Origin: Nitrospira sp.
Lineage (GTDB): Bacteria; Nitrospirota; Nitrospiria; Nitrospirales; Nitrospiraceae
Direction: 5' to 3'
Assembly (NCBI GenBank): GCA_021323395.1
Contig: JAJONL010000015.1
Coordinates: 1-36,437 of the forward strand
DNA: 36,437 nucleotides
In this document: one piece after another, positions 9,612-19,621 of the stretch
Layout: each line of letters starts with the position of its first letter
Position numbering within the stretch: position 1 is the first letter of the stretch
Translations under genes and position numbers: made by a program
Notes under the pieces: generated by a model
What the model saw: only the letters and a program-made list of their open reading frames with translations
What the model was told of the DNA's origin: nothing
The model's database searches: none

Positions 9612-10917
9612 GCGGCTCCTGACCAGTTTTCAGAACATCTTCAAGATACCGGAGTTGAGGACCCGCGTGTTATTCACGTTGGGGATGCTCGTCGTCTATC
9701 GTGTCGGCGCGCACATTCCAACCCCCGGTATCAATGGAGAAGCTCTATCGGAATTCCTCCAAAAACAGGGCGGTGCGCTGCTCGGATTTTTGGATATCTT
9801 TTCGGGAGGATCACTCTCGAGATTGACGATTTTTGCGCTGGGCATTATGCCCTATATCAGCGCGTCGATTATTCTGCAGCTCTTGACGGTAGTGATTCCC
9901 CATCTGTCAAAGTTAGCGAAAGAGGGTGAGCGCGGCAGAAAAAAGATCATTCAATACACTCGATTCGGCACTATCGTCATCGCGTTGATCCAGGGATTCG
10001 GGATCGCGGTCGGCCTTGAGCAAATGAATCAAGGCGCATTTGTCCTCAGCCCTGGTTGGGGATTCCGGTTTATGACCGTTATCACGCTCTGCGCGGGCAC
10101 CGGATTTCTCATGTGGCTGGGTGAGCAAATAACCGAACGCGGGATCGGTAATGGAATTTCCCTGATCATCTTTGCCGGGATCGTTGCCCGTCTGCCTGCG
10201 GCAGTGGCTCAGACGTTTGATCTCTACAAGGTGGGACAACTTAGCTTCCCCCTGTTGGTCGTCCTGACCTTGGTTATGTTTGCGGTGGTTGCGGCCATTG
10301 TTTTTCTGGAAAGCGGAAGACGGAAAGTGCCCGTTCAATACGCGAAACGGGTTATCGGACGAAGGGTGTACGGGGGGCAAAGCACCCATATTCCACTGAA
10401 AATCAACACGGCCGGTGTGATTCCGCCCATTTTTGCTTCGTCGATCATCGCGTTTCCTGCAACGATCGCCGGCTTCTTCGAGACTCCGTGGATCAAAGAG
10501 TTTGGATCGCAACTGGCTCCCGGGTCACTCCTGTATACCTTGATGTATGTGGGGCTGATCGTGTTTTTCTGCTTTTTTTATACGGCAGTGGTGATGAATC
10601 CCGTTGATATGGCGGATAACCTGAAGAAATATGGCGGCTTTGTGCCCGGAATACGTCCTGGCCAACGCACCTCCGATTATATTTATTCTGTGCTCACCAA
10701 GATAACGTTCGCCGGCGCTATCTATCTTGCAATTGTGTGTGTCATTCCGGAATTTCTCATCTACAAGCTCAACATGCCGTTTTACTTTGGCGGCACCTCG
10801 CTCTTGATCGTCATTGGTGTGGGATTGGATACAGCGCAACAAATCGAGTCTCATCTCTTGAACCGCAATTACGACGGCTTTCTTCAAAAGGGTCGGCTTC
10901 GTGGTCGAACGACATAA
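9604..10917 (+). CDS. secY: Protein translocase channel subunit SecY
   Basis: This 437-residue inner-membrane protein has the pattern of about ten hydrophobic helices. It carries the plug-region motif LGIMPYISASIILQLL, the cytoplasmic loop with GQSTHIPLKINTAGVIPPIF, and RPGQRTSDYI. SecY forms the Sec pore with SecE and SecG, through which signal-peptide proteins such as the PilQ and LptA encoded here would pass. The start is GTG 9604, inside the end of rplO, which points to translational coupling. Confidence 0.97.
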   Translation: MFERLLTSFQNIFKIPELRTRVLFTLGMLVVYRVGAHIPTPGINGEALSEFLQKQGGALLGFLDIFSGGSLSRLTIFALGIMPYISASIILQLLTVVIPHLSKLAKEGERGRKKIIQYTRFGTIVIALIQGFGIAVGLEQMNQGAFVLSPGWGFRFMTVITLCAGTGFLMWLGEQITERGIGNGISLIIFAGIVARLPAAVAQTFDLYKVGQLSFPLLVVLTLVMFAVVAAIVFLESGRRKVPVQYAKRVIGRRVYGGQSTHIPLKINTAGVIPPIFASSIIAFPATIAGFFETPWIKEFGSQLAPGSLLYTLMYVGLIVFFCFFYTAVVMNPVDMADNLKKYGGFVPGIRPGQRTSDYIYSVLTKITFAGAIYLAIVCVIPEFLIYKLNMPFYFGGTSLLIVIGVGLDTAQQIESHLLNRNYDGFLQKGRLRGRTT

Positions 10918-10926
10918 GGCCATTTG

Positions 10927-11583
10927 ATGCGATTGGTATTTCTAGGAGCCCCGGGGGTCGGAAAAGGTACTCAGGCCGATCGGGTGACCGCACAGTTTGG
11001 ATGGCCGAAGATTTCGACCGGCGATCTATTGCGAGAGGCGGTGAGGAACCAGACTTCCTTAGGACTCGAAGCCAAAAAAAGCATGGACGCGGGAAAACTT
11101 GTCCCGGATATTGTGGTCATCAACATGGTGCGCTCAAAGCTTGATGAGCCGCTCTGTCAACGTGGATTTATTTTGGATGGATTTCCAAGAACCGTACCGC
11201 AGGCAGAAGAGTTGAATCGCATGCTGAGTGACGGCGGGATCAAGCTCGATCGGGTCATTAATTTTCGAGTGTCGCGCCATGATATCGTCGCGCGCCTGAG
11301 CGGTCGGCGTAGTTGCTCGAATTGCCAAAGTGTTTTTCATCTAGACTTTGCTCCTCCGAATGTCAGCGGCCAATGTGACCGGTGCGGGGGAGCATTAGTT
11401 CAACGAAACGATGACAAGCCCGAGACCATTGAAGCGCGCCTCAAGGTCTATGATGAGCAAACGGCTCCTTTAATCGCCTATTACGACGCGAAGCAGATGG
11501 TGAGCCATTTGGACGGGTCCGGGGATATGACGCAGGTGTCCGAGCGGTTAGTGAGCGTGCTCCGCGGACTTGGGGCGGCATGA
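10927..11583 (+). CDS. adk: Adenylate kinase, zinc-LID type
   Basis: This 218-residue enzyme interconverts ATP + AMP and 2 ADP. The P-loop GAPGVGKGT is at residues 7-15 and the AMP-binding DGFPRT at about 84-89. The LID has four cysteines (C130, C133, C150, C153) expected to bind zinc, as in Gram-positive and many thermophilic adenylate kinases. ATG 10927 was chosen over a TTG one codon earlier. Its stop overlaps map (ATGA). Confidence 0.97.
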   Translation: MRLVFLGAPGVGKGTQADRVTAQFGWPKISTGDLLREAVRNQTSLGLEAKKSMDAGKLVPDIVVINMVRSKLDEPLCQRGFILDGFPRTVPQAEELNRMLSDGGIKLDRVINFRVSRHDIVARLSGRRSCSNCQSVFHLDFAPPNVSGQCDRCGGALVQRNDDKPETIEARLKVYDEQTAPLIAYYDAKQMVSHLDGSGDMTQVSERLVSVLRGLGAA

Positions 11584-12335
11584 TTGTGTTCAAAACGCCC
11601 TACGAGGTTGCGCTGATGGCGCAAGCATCGCAGGTGGTCGCGGAAGTATTGGAGGTGCTCAAGGGAAAGGTGGCACCGGGGATTACCACCGATGATCTGG
11701 ACCGCATGGCTGAAGAGGGCATCAGAAGTCGGGGCGCGATTCCTGCGTTCAAGGGCTACCGAAACTACCCTAAGACACTTTGCGCTTCCGTGAACGAACA
11801 GGTTGTACATGGCATTCCGTCCAAACGTCGACTGAAAGAGGGCGATATCATCGGGCTCGATCTCGGTGCAGTGGTGTCTGGGTTTTACGGAGATTCTGCC
11901 GTGACCGTGCCGGTGGGATCCGCAAGCAGCGAGGCCCGGCGCTTAATTCAGGTGACCGAAGAAGCGCTGTATCGCGGGATCACCCAGGCAGTCGTAGGAA
12001 ATCGATTGTCCGACGTTTCTCATGCTGTCCAAACTCACGTCGAGCAAGCCGGGTTTGCGGTCGTCACCGAATTTGTCGGTCATGGGATCGGACGACAACT
12101 CCATGAAGAACCGCAAGTGCCCAATTACGGTCGTCCTGGACAGGGACCACGGTTGCAAGTGGGCATGGTGTTAGCAATCGAACCAATGGTGAACATGGGC
12201 ACGGCGGCCATCAGGATTCTTGAAGATCGCTGGACGGCCGTGACGCAGGATGGATGCTGGTCGGCTCACTTTGAGCATACGATCGCCATACAGCCGAGCG
12301 GCCCCGCGCGGGTCCTTTCGCAGTTATCACATTAA
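11580..12335 (+). CDS. map: Type I methionine aminopeptidase
   Basis: This 251-residue metalloenzyme removes the initiator methionine from nascent proteins. All five metal ligands are visible: D94, D105, H168, E201 and E232. H77 is in the substrate position. The adk-map-infA order is the standard end of the spc block in many phyla. The start overlaps the adk stop. Confidence 0.97.
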   Translation: MIVFKTPYEVALMAQASQVVAEVLEVLKGKVAPGITTDDLDRMAEEGIRSRGAIPAFKGYRNYPKTLCASVNEQVVHGIPSKRRLKEGDIIGLDLGAVVSGFYGDSAVTVPVGSASSEARRLIQVTEEALYRGITQAVVGNRLSDVSHAVQTHVEQAGFAVVTEFVGHGIGRQLHEEPQVPNYGRPGQGPRLQVGMVLAIEPMVNMGTAAIRILEDRWTAVTQDGCWSAHFEHTIAIQPSGPARVLSQLSH

Positions 12336-12354
12336 GACGGAGGCGTACCGATAC

Positions 12355-12573
12355 GTGCCAAAAGAAGATGTCATAGAAGTGACGGGCACGGTGGCTGAGA
12401 CACTTCCAAACGCAATGTTTCGCGTGGAATTGGAACATGGGCATAGGATTTTAGCGCACATCTCGGGGAAAATGCGGATGCACTTCATTCGCATTCTACC
12501 CGGCGATAAGGTGACGGTCCAATTGTCGCCCTATGATCTGACAAGAGGCCGTATCACCTATCGTTTCAAGTAG
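12355..12573 (+). CDS. infA: Translation initiation factor IF-1
   Basis: This 72-residue OB-fold protein has exactly the usual IF-1 length when started at GTG 12355, behind a GACGGAGG site. Motifs are [11 protein letters not shown] and [14 protein letters not shown], ending in [18 protein letters not shown]-1 occupies the A site of the 30S subunit during initiation. An upstream in-frame start inside map is rejected on length and sequence. Confidence 0.96.
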   Translation: MPKEDVIEVTGTVAETLPNAMFRVELEHGHRILAHISGKMRMHFIRILPGDKVTVQLSPYDLTRGRITYRFK

Positions 12574-12591
12574 CGGAGAAATGGAATTGCT

Positions 12592-12705
12592 ATGAAGGTC
12601 AAGTCATCAGTCAAGCCGATTTGTGCAAAATGCAAAGTCGTCCGCAGGCGAGGGGTCGTGCGGGTATTGTGTGCGAATCCACGTCACAAGCAGCGACAGG
12701 GCTAA
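12592..12705 (+). CDS. rpmJ: Ribosomal protein L36, zinc-ribbon form
   Basis: This 37-residue gene begins [15 protein letters not shown] and ends [10 protein letters not shown]11, C14, C27 and H32 form the zinc ribbon of the C+ type of L36. It lies between infA and rpsM, its conserved place. It is easily missed because of its size. Confidence 0.96.
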   Translation: MKVKSSVKPICAKCKVVRRRGVVRVLCANPRHKQRQG

Positions 12706-12797
12706 TCGCTATCCTGGCTGTTGGTTCTAGGACCACGGTCGCACGGGCCTTTCACACATCTCGCGATGCGATGAAGGGATAGAATGAGGGGGAAATT

Positions 12798-13187
12798 ATG
12801 GCGCGTATCTCGGGTGTGGATTTGCCAAAAGACAAACGGATTGATATCGGCTTGACCTATGTGTTCGGAATCGGTCGCGCAGCCGCTCAGGCCATTCTGA
12901 AGAAAGCCGGGGTTGATGGCTCCATCCGCGTGAAAGACGTGAGCGAAGACAAGATCGTCAAGATGCGCGAAGTCATCGAACGTGACTATCGGGTCGAGGG
13001 TGACTTACGCAAAGAAGTGTCGATGAACATCAAGCGACTTGTGGATACCGGAACGTTCCGTGGACTCCGGCATCGCAAGGGGTTGCCCGTTCGCGGACAG
13101 CGGACCAAAACAAACGCGCGCACCCGCAAGGGAAGACGCTCGGGCGTGGGCAGCAAACCGCAGAAGCCCGCTGGTTCAAGAGCATAA
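12798..13187 (+). CDS. rpsM: Ribosomal protein S13
   Basis: This 129-residue S13 has [20 protein letters not shown] at the N terminus, a helix-hairpin-helix ([14 protein letters not shown]), and the basic tail [21 protein letters not shown]13 contacts the P-site tRNA and the 50S subunit. The start has a strong GAGGGGGAA site. A 92-base gap without a recognisable gene precedes it. Confidence 0.97.
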   Translation: MARISGVDLPKDKRIDIGLTYVFGIGRAAAQAILKKAGVDGSIRVKDVSEDKIVKMREVIERDYRVEGDLRKEVSMNIKRLVDTGTFRGLRHRKGLPVRGQRTKTNARTRKGRRSGVGSKPQKPAGSRA

Positions 13188-13228
13188 GAGGCTAGACTGA
13201 GCAGGCGCCATGCGCTGAGGGAGATGCT

Positions 13229-13612
13229 ATGAGTGTGAAGAAGGGTAAAAAGAAGGAACGGAAGATAATCCAGAGCGGCGTGGCTCACGTTCAAGCGTCG
13301 TTCAACAACACGATCGTGACCATCACCGATATGGGCGGCAATACGGTTGTATGGGCCAGTTCAGGGAATCAAGGATTTAAGGGCTCACGGAAGAGCACTC
13401 CGTTTGCGGCCCAGCGCGCGGGAGAGGCAGCGGCGAGGAAGGCGATGGAAAACGGGATGCGCCAAGTCGATGTGTATGTGAACGGACCGGGCGCCGGACG
13501 AGAATCAGCCATTCGCTCGCTGCAAAGCGCCGGGTTACGCATCAATCTCATCCGCGACGTGACGCCCATCCCGCATAACGGGTGTCGCCCCCCGAAGCGA
13601 CGGCGTGTATAA
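13229..13612 (+). CDS. rpsK: Ribosomal protein S11
   Basis: This 127-residue S11 has [16 protein letters not shown] and the C-terminal signature [16 protein letters not shown]. It forms part of the 30S platform near the Shine-Dalgarno helix. The ATG at 13229 follows GAGGGAG. Confidence 0.97.
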   Translation: MSVKKGKKKERKIIQSGVAHVQASFNNTIVTITDMGGNTVVWASSGNQGFKGSRKSTPFAAQRAGEAAARKAMENGMRQVDVYVNGPGAGRESAIRSLQSAGLRINLIRDVTPIPHNGCRPPKRRRV

Positions 13613-13691
13613 CAGCCTGTCATGCATTGAGATACATGGTAATCGCTAGTGAGTCGGACTTGAGTCGTTGAGGTAGAGGAGGGGTAGGAGC

Positions 13692-14318
13692 GTGGCAAAA
13701 TACAGTGGACCTGTCTGCCGGTTGTGTCGGAGAGAGGGCGAGAAGCTCTTCTTGAAAGGGTCTCGGTGCATGACCGAAAAGTGCGCCATCGAGCGCCGGA
13801 GTTATCCGCCGGGGCAGCACGGTCAGGCTCGTCAGCGAACCTCAGATTACAGCTTGCAGTTACGTGAGAAGCAGAAACTGAAGAGGATCTATGGTCTGCA
13901 AGAGTGCCAATTCCGCGGCATTTTTGAACGGGCAGAGCGGCAAGCCGGCGTGACCGGCGATACCCTGCTTCGCTTGCTGGAATGCCGATTGGACAACGTA
14001 GTGTACCGGCTCGGTTTTGGCGCGTCACGCAAGGAGGCGCGGCAGTTGATCAATCATGGTCATATGTTGATCAATGGTCGCAAGGTGAAAGCGCCCGGCG
14101 CGCTCGTCAAGGCAGGCGATTCGGTGGAGGTGCGGCAAAAGAGCCGGGAGATGGTCCCTATTCAAGGCGCGCTCTCGGCGGTTGATGGGCGTGGTATTCC
14201 TGAATGGCTTGAGCTGGATAGAGGGGCCTTCAAAGGGACGATTCGCTCATTGCCGACCAAGGACCACATTGTTCTCCCAGTGAATGAACAAATGGTCGTC
14301 GAATTGTACTCGCGTTAA
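13692..14318 (+). CDS. rpsD: Ribosomal protein S4
   Basis: This 208-residue S4 starts at GTG 13692 after GAGGAGGGG. An S4 RNA-binding domain runs from about residue 98 to 160 (RLDNVVYRLGFGASRKEARQLI). The N-terminal part carries CRLCRREGEKLFLKG and CMTEKCAIERR; the four cysteines suggest a zinc-binding form. S4 nucleates 30S assembly and in E. coli represses the alpha operon. Confidence 0.97.
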   Translation: MAKYSGPVCRLCRREGEKLFLKGSRCMTEKCAIERRSYPPGQHGQARQRTSDYSLQLREKQKLKRIYGLQECQFRGIFERAERQAGVTGDTLLRLLECRLDNVVYRLGFGASRKEARQLINHGHMLINGRKVKAPGALVKAGDSVEVRQKSREMVPIQGALSAVDGRGIPEWLELDRGAFKGTIRSLPTKDHIVLPVNEQMVVELYSR

Positions 14319-14402
14319 ACGATTGTGGCTGGGGCAGCGCTCGATGCGCCTCACCATGGCTGAACGATAGATGGGCTCACATGAGTTAATGAAGGGGGAG
14401 TC

Positions 14403-15404
14403 ATGATTAAAGCGATGAAAGACTTTCAAATCCCCATGCGGGTGGAAGTCGACAAGGACACTCTTTCCCCGACATTCGGCAGATTTACGACAGAGGCCTT
14501 CGAGCGAGGATTTGGCACCACGGTTGGGAACTCGCTGCGCCGTGTGTTGTTGTCCTCCTTGACAGGGGCAGCAGTGACGACCGTCAAGATCGAAGGAGTG
14601 TTGCACGAATTCTCCACGATTCCCGGCGTGACGGAAGATGTGACTTCTATCATCCTGAATGTGAAAAGCCTCCGGTTGGCTCTGCAAGGTGAGAAGCCGA
14701 AGACCATTCGGTTGAAGAAAAAGGGGCCGGGAGAAGCGAAGGGGTCGGATATTACCCATGACGGCGATGTCACCATTCTGACTCCGGATCTCCACATTGC
14801 CACGCTGGATAAGGATGCGTCCTTGGATGTAGAGATGACCATCAAGCACGGACGTGGTTTTGTTCCCGCCGAACGAAACAAGGAAGAAGGATTGCCCATC
14901 GGTGTGATCGCGGTGGATTCAATTTTTTCGCCGATCAAACGCGTGAATTTCCACGTCGAAAATGCCCGCGTCGGGCGAATGACCGATTACGACAAGCTGA
15001 CACTGGAAATCTGGACGGATGGAACCATCTCTCCCCGTGATGCCTTGTCCAACGCCGCCGGCATCCTCCGCGAGCACCTGGACATCTTCATCAATCCCGA
15101 GGAGCGTTCAGATGCGAAGCCGGTTGCCGGCAGTGAAGATCTTTCCGATGAGGTCAACAAGAATCTGTACCGTAGCGTGAATGAGTTGGAGTTGTCGGTT
15201 CGCGCGGCCAACTGTCTGAAGAATGCGAATATTAAGACCATTGCTGATTTGGTGCAAAAAACCGAAGCTGAGATGCTGAAGACCAAGAATTTCGGAAAGA
15301 AATCACTCAACGAAATCAAGGAAATCCTGACCGAAATGGGACTGAGCCTTGGCATGAAGGTCGACGCCTTGCCTTCAGGCGATGCGGGTGTGCGGTCAGA
15401 GTAA
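14403..15404 (+). CDS. rpoA: RNA polymerase alpha subunit
   Basis: This 333-residue alpha subunit has the N-terminal assembly domain ([17 protein letters not shown] at about residues 37-53, the conserved dimer/beta contact). The C-terminal domain (about 255-320) ends with [12 protein letters not shown]-type and [10 protein letters not shown] sequences that bind UP elements and activators. ATG 14403 follows AAGGGGGAG; a second ATG four codons in is an alternative. Confidence 0.97.
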   Translation: MIKAMKDFQIPMRVEVDKDTLSPTFGRFTTEAFERGFGTTVGNSLRRVLLSSLTGAAVTTVKIEGVLHEFSTIPGVTEDVTSIILNVKSLRLALQGEKPKTIRLKKKGPGEAKGSDITHDGDVTILTPDLHIATLDKDASLDVEMTIKHGRGFVPAERNKEEGLPIGVIAVDSIFSPIKRVNFHVENARVGRMTDYDKLTLEIWTDGTISPRDALSNAAGILREHLDIFINPEERSDAKPVAGSEDLSDEVNKNLYRSVNELELSVRAANCLKNANIKTIADLVQKTEAEMLKTKNFGKKSLNEIKEILTEMGLSLGMKVDALPSGDAGVRSE

Positions 15405-15422
15405 GAAAGGAACAGGACTACT

Positions 15423-15869
15423 GTGCGCCACAAAAAGAAGGGTCGACAGCTCGGACGTCAAACAAAACATCGCTGGGCGTTGTTTCGGAGTCTCGTGACC
15501 TCGTTGCTGGAACATGAGCGAATTGAAACGACGGAAGCCAAGGCAAAGGAAATCCGAGGTTTTACGGACCGAATGATTTCGCTGGGTAAGGACGGCAGCT
15601 TGCCCGCCCGTCGTCGTGCCCTCAGTTTCTTGCGCAGCAAGGCCGTGGTGTCCAAGTTATTCAGTGATGTGGCAGAGCGGTTTCGTGATCGCTCTGGTGG
15701 ATATACGCGCCTTATTCGCACCCGCCGTCGAGTCGGCGATGCGGCGGAGATGGTGGCCATGGAATTGGTCGCTCGACCGGCGGCGCCTGCGACTGCTTCG
15801 TCAAAAGACGCGGTATCGGCCCAGAACAAAGACGCCTCGGCACAAAGTTCCGCTCCTGCGGGAGCCTAA
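15423..15869 (+). CDS. rplQ: Ribosomal protein L17 with alanine-rich tail
   Basis: The conserved L17 core is present (MRHKKKGRQLGRQTKHRWAL, then HERIETTEAKAKEIR and the RRRVGDAAEMVAMELV end) in a 148-residue protein. The last ~28 residues are a low-complexity A/S/K tail beyond the usual ~120. The start is GTG. This is the last gene of the ribosomal super-operon, followed directly by a terminator. Confidence 0.96.
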   Translation: MRHKKKGRQLGRQTKHRWALFRSLVTSLLEHERIETTEAKAKEIRGFTDRMISLGKDGSLPARRRALSFLRSKAVVSKLFSDVAERFRDRSGGYTRLIRTRRRVGDAAEMVAMELVARPAAPATASSKDAVSAQNKDASAQSSAPAGA

Positions 15870-15871
15870 AA

Positions 15872-15919
15872 GGCTGAATGCCACGATTGCCATTCCGGGT
15901 GGTCGTGGCATTCCGAGCC
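15872..15919 (+). terminator. Intrinsic terminator after rplQ
   Basis: An 11-bp perfect inverted repeat, GAATGCCACGA (15876-15886) with TCGTGGCATTC (15903-15913), is flanked by GGCT and AGCC, which extend the stem beyond a two-base bulge. A short T-rich stretch (TTCTTC) follows. It begins three bases after the rplQ stop, the right place to end the ribosomal operon. Confidence 0.7.
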
Positions 15920-15980
15920 TTCTTCATCCCGCTGCTCATTCCCTGCCATCGCCCATCTCATTCGCCATTGTTCCGGTAGG

Positions 15981-16009
15981 TTTACTTGGCCTAGATGGAA
16001 TGCTACTAT
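15981..16009 (+). promoter_or_regulatory. Candidate sigma70 promoter for lptC-rapZ
   Basis: TTTACT (15981-15986), a 17-base spacer and TACTAT (16004-16009) match four of six bases at each box. Transcription would start near 16016, giving a leader of about 45 bases before lptC. It lies just after the rplQ terminator, where a new unit is expected. Confidence 0.5.
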
Positions 16010-16060
16010 CGTGCCACACATTTAAGAATAAAGAAGCTCTAAAAATAAGGAGCTTTTGGC

Positions 16061-16633
16061 ATGTGGGAACGTTGGTTTCGTCGTGGGCTGTTGGCTCTGA
16101 GTGTGGTTCTTGCCAGCTTTCTTGGATATCTCCTCGTCACTCGATCCAATCCAGGCGCTTCCACCCGTTCGGTCACAACAGTGGGTGCCGAGTCTGCCGA
16201 CGCTCGTATCCAGGACTTCACTTACACCCAGACCAACGGCGACATTGTGCAATGGAAAGTTCAGGCCGAACAGGCTCGTCTATTTGAAAAAGACAGCCAA
16301 GCGATCCTGAGCAATGTGCAGGTCACGCTCTATGGGAAGCAAGGGCAAGAACTGACGCTGTCGGGCGATGAGGGCATGCTTGATACGCAAACGAAAAACT
16401 TTCAGCTCTCCAACCGCGCGACCCCCATCGTGGTGGAAACGCAGAGCGGCTACACGATTCATACCAATCACCTCCTGTGGACCGATGCCCGGCATGAAAT
16501 CCAAACCGCAGACCATGTCACGATCAATGGGCATGGACTGCAGGTCACTGGAATGGGGTTGCTTGGGAAAATGGACACCGAAGAATTTCAGGTGCTGGAT
16601 GATGTTCGTGTGGATGTGGTGCCTGCTTCTTAA
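16061..16633 (+). CDS. lptC: LPS export protein LptC
   Basis: This 190-residue protein has one N-terminal membrane helix (about residues 10-27, LLALSVVLASFLGYLLV) and a periplasmic beta-rich domain typical of the LptC/OstA-like fold. LptC takes lipopolysaccharide from the LptBFG transporter and passes it to LptA. The order lptC-lptA-lptB supports the call more than the sequence alone. The AAGGAG site at 16047-16052 is partly enclosed in a small hairpin. Confidence 0.85.
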   Translation: MWERWFRRGLLALSVVLASFLGYLLVTRSNPGASTRSVTTVGAESADARIQDFTYTQTNGDIVQWKVQAEQARLFEKDSQAILSNVQVTLYGKQGQELTLSGDEGMLDTQTKNFQLSNRATPIVVETQSGYTIHTNHLLWTDARHEIQTADHVTINGHGLQVTGMGLLGKMDTEEFQVLDDVRVDVVPAS

Positions 16634-17207
16634 TGCCGGTGTGTGGTTTGTTGTTCCCCTCGTGCATGCTTCGGAACTACGGGCGTCAAAACCGGCGGGG
16701 AGTGAGCCGGTTTCGACGACGATCACCTCTCGAACCATGACCGTCAACAATCATGAAAATACCGCGATCTTTGATGGATCAGTCGTGCTCACGCGAGGAC
16801 CGTTGGTCGTACATTCCGATCATATGGTTGTTACGTTCAATGCGAGTAGTGACGGCGCCCAAGCGCAAGCGGCGCCGAGTGCGGACAAACCACTTGCGAG
16901 TTCTGGCGGAAAAAGACCTCTTACCCATGGACGCGAGGCGACGCCCACCGTGTCCGACCGCAGCATTCGCATGCTCGAAGCCACCGGACGCGTGAAAATC
17001 GAGAAAGAAGATGGTCGTGCCACATGCCGGAAGGCCGTATATTATGAAGCAGAGAAAAAAATCATTCTCACCGGTGATCCGGTTGCTTGGCAAAAAGGGA
17101 CGCGCGTCTCAGGCAAGCGAATCATTATGTTTTTGGAAGAAGATCGCAGTATCGTGGAGGGCGACTCTCAGGTGGTCATCGAGGGGGAAGGCGGGAGCAC
17201 GCGGTGA
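16602..17207 (+). CDS. lptA: LPS transport periplasmic protein LptA
   Basis: This 201-residue protein starts at ATG 16602 (AGGTG seven bases upstream), inside the end of lptC. ATG 16614 is the alternative. A signal peptide of about 23 residues ends in VPLVHA. The mature part has the OstA/LptA pattern: [32 protein letters not shown], then [19 protein letters not shown]. LptA bridges the periplasm between LptC and LptD. A variable A/S-rich insert lies in the middle. Its stop overlaps lptB (GTGA). Confidence 0.87.
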   Translation: MFVWMWCLLLNAGVWFVVPLVHASELRASKPAGSEPVSTTITSRTMTVNNHENTAIFDGSVVLTRGPLVVHSDHMVVTFNASSDGAQAQAAPSADKPLASSGGKRPLTHGREATPTVSDRSIRMLEATGRVKIEKEDGRATCRKAVYYEAEKKIILTGDPVAWQKGTRVSGKRIIMFLEEDRSIVEGDSQVVIEGEGGSTR

Positions 17208-17986
17208 TTGACACGTCTTTGGCAGCGCAATCAAAGGTTTCTCATACGGGGCAGTATCGAGAGGCGGATTGTCTGGCTGCAACCGGTTTGGTGAAGAGCT
17301 TTCGAAGTCGCAAGGTCGTCAAGGGCGTCTCGCTTGACGTGCGGGCGGGCGAGGTGGTCGGATTGCTGGGTCCGAACGGAGCCGGAAAAACCACCATTTT
17401 TGACATGATGGTGGGTATTTGCCAGCCCGACGAAGGTCAGATTACGTTAAGCGGTCATGACATGACCGACCTGCCGATGTATAAGCGGGCTCGCCGCGGC
17501 ATCGGTTACCTGCCGCAGGAATCATCAGTGTTTCGTCGTCTGTCGGTGGAGCATAATATCCTTGCGATTCTGGAGATGCTGGGCTATTCGAGAAGTGAGC
17601 GGGCAGTGCGTGTGGAAACATTGCTGAAAGAACTCGATCTGGTGCATATTCGCACAAGTAAGGCGTATGCCTTGTCGGGAGGAGAACGTCGGCGATTGGA
17701 AATCACCCGGGCGTTAGCCACGAGTCCCTCGTTCATGTTGCTCGATGAACCATTCGCAGGCATCGATCCCATAGCGGTCGCCGATATTCAGCAGATCATC
17801 ATTCGTTTGAAACAGCGGAACATCGGGGTCTTGATCACCGATCATAATGTCCGAGAAACGCTGTCGATCACCGATCGAGCCTATATCATCAATGAGGGAT
17901 TGATCTTGGAAGCGGGGCCCCCGGGGGTGATCGAAAAAAGTGAAATGGCAAGGGCCGTGTATCTCGGTGAAGGATTCCGCCTTTAG
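17204..17986 (+). CDS. lptB: LPS export ABC transporter ATPase LptB
   Basis: This 260-residue ABC ATPase has Walker A GPNGAGKT (residues 56-63), the signature [11 protein letters not shown], Walker [14 protein letters not shown] and a switch histidine in DHNVRET. LptB powers LPS extraction from the inner membrane with LptFG, whose genes are not in this window. The GTG start at 17204 overlaps the lptA stop and has a GGGGGAAGG site. About 24 residues precede the ATPase core, more than in E. coli LptB, so a later start cannot be excluded. Confidence 0.93.
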   Translation: MIDTSLAAQSKVSHTGQYREADCLAATGLVKSFRSRKVVKGVSLDVRAGEVVGLLGPNGAGKTTIFDMMVGICQPDEGQITLSGHDMTDLPMYKRARRGIGYLPQESSVFRRLSVEHNILAILEMLGYSRSERAVRVETLLKELDLVHIRTSKAYALSGGERRRLEITRALATSPSFMLLDEPFAGIDPIAVADIQQIIIRLKQRNIGVLITDHNVRETLSITDRAYIINEGLILEAGPPGVIEKSEMARAVYLGEGFRL

Positions 17987-18007
17987 ACAGCAGGAAGCGG
18001 GTGTGCG

Positions 18008-19525
18008 ATGAAGTTGCGACTGGATCTCAGGCTCAGCCAAAAACTCATTATGACGCCGCAGTTGCAGCAGGCGATCAAACTACTGCAATTGTCCCGGTTA
18101 GAGCTTCAGCAGAGCCTGCAGCAGCACCTGATGGAAAATCCGTTGTTGGATGAGTTAGTGGCAGAGACAGAGGAAAATGAAGAGGCTGCGACGGCCGATC
18201 GTGAACAATCAGAAGCGCCGCCGACCGCCTCCAGTGATACGGGGAGCGAGAGCGACGACAAGCCGGCTGAGAGCGGAGAGAATGCCGAAGAGTTCTCGGC
18301 CTCAAGCTGGGAAGATTATTTTGATACCGATATGCGTCGAGGGGAAACGGACTACAGTGCTTCGTCCAAGGAAGAGTTTCCCTCCTATGAACAAACCGTG
18401 GCGAAGTTTACCTCGCTGGAGGATCATCTTGTCTGGCAGCTGTCCTTGTCAGGGATGACCGATCGGGAAAAGGCCATTGGACGGCTCATCATCGGCAATT
18501 TGGATGACGACGGTTATCTTCGAATGACACTTGAGGACTTGGTGTCAGGAACGCCCTATTCCGTGGCGGAAGCTGAGTCGGTACTGAAAGATGTACAAGG
18601 TTTCGATCCAAACGGTGTGGCAGCGAGAGATCTGCCTGAATGCCTTCTCCTCCAGCTTAAATTCTTGGGCCGGAGCCAAATCGGCTCGCTGGGCTCCCGC
18701 CCAGGGGTGCTGAAGGGATCGGTGCTGGAAGCCATCGTGCTGCACCACTTGAAGGATCTCGAAAAAAAGCAATACAGCCGGATAGCCAAGGCGTTAACTA
18801 TCTCGATGGAGGACGTGTTTCAGGCGACTCGCATCATCGAAGGCTTGGAACCGAAACCTGGACGGCCGTTTTCCAACACTCAGAATTATGCCATCGTGCC
18901 GGACGTATTTGTGGTGAAGAACGAAGGCGAGTGGGAGGTCTTGCTCAATGATGACGGTCTGCCGCGCATGCGCATCAGCCCCTACTACAAGCAGCTCATG
19001 TCGTCCGGGCAGTCCGGGACGGCGGAAACCAAGGCCTATTTGGATGATAAACTCCGAGCGGCGCAGTGGGTGATCCGGAGCATCGAACAACGCAACAAAA
19101 CGATTGTGAAAGTTGTTTCGAGCATTGTGAAGTTTCAAGAAGGCTTTTTCGAACGCGGCATCCAATATTTGAAACCGCTGGTCCTCAAGCAAGTCGCCGA
19201 GGATATCGGGATGCATGAATCGACCATCAGTCGCGTGACCGCCAATAAGTACATGTATTGTCCGCAGGGCATGCTGGAGCTCAAATTTTTCTTTAATGCG
19301 GGTCTCCAGCGAGCCGACCAGCCGATGGACATGCTGTCGTCGTTGACGGTGCGCGAGATGATTCGGAAGATGGTGGAAGCAGAAAATCCAAGCAAGCCAC
19401 TGAAGGATGAGGAAATCGCCGCGAAACTTCGCACCCAGCAAGTCTTGATCGCTCGGCGGACGGTGGCCAAATATCGCGCGGAGGACAACATTCCATCGGC
19501 GACTCAACGAAAACGGTTCTTTTAG
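18008..19525 (+). CDS. rpoN: RNA polymerase sigma-54 factor
   Basis: This 505-residue RpoN has the Q/L-rich activator-interacting region I (residues 1-50, KLIMTPQLQQAIKLLQL), an acidic linker (about 55-110), the core-binding domain, a helix-turn-helix (ESTISRVTANKYMYCPQG), and the C-terminal RpoN box ARRTVAKYRA at about 482-491. Sigma-54 needs AAA+ activators and often serves nitrogen, pilus and flagellar genes. It lies between lptB and hpf as in many Gram-negatives. No clear -24/-12 site was seen in this window. Confidence 0.97.
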   Translation: MKLRLDLRLSQKLIMTPQLQQAIKLLQLSRLELQQSLQQHLMENPLLDELVAETEENEEAATADREQSEAPPTASSDTGSESDDKPAESGENAEEFSASSWEDYFDTDMRRGETDYSASSKEEFPSYEQTVAKFTSLEDHLVWQLSLSGMTDREKAIGRLIIGNLDDDGYLRMTLEDLVSGTPYSVAEAESVLKDVQGFDPNGVAARDLPECLLLQLKFLGRSQIGSLGSRPGVLKGSVLEAIVLHHLKDLEKKQYSRIAKALTISMEDVFQATRIIEGLEPKPGRPFSNTQNYAIVPDVFVVKNEGEWEVLLNDDGLPRMRISPYYKQLMSSGQSGTAETKAYLDDKLRAAQWVIRSIEQRNKTIVKVVSSIVKFQEGFFERGIQYLKPLVLKQVAEDIGMHESTISRVTANKYMYCPQGMLELKFFFNAGLQRADQPMDMLSSLTVREMIRKMVEAENPSKPLKDEEIAAKLRTQQVLIARRTVAKYRAEDNIPSATQRKRFF

Positions 19526-19621
19526 GCCTCGGCATGGAACGTCATGAGACGCTTCAGTATGAAAATCATCTCAACGGACTCGAATGCATCTGGCGTGTTG
19601 AGCCCGAGAAATGAGGATGGC

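Noticed and set aside
13640-13660. String AATCGCTAGT, resembling a conserved part of 16S rRNA
   Set aside because: Only about ten bases match and the flanks do not; it is an rpsK-rpsD spacer, not an rRNA fragment.
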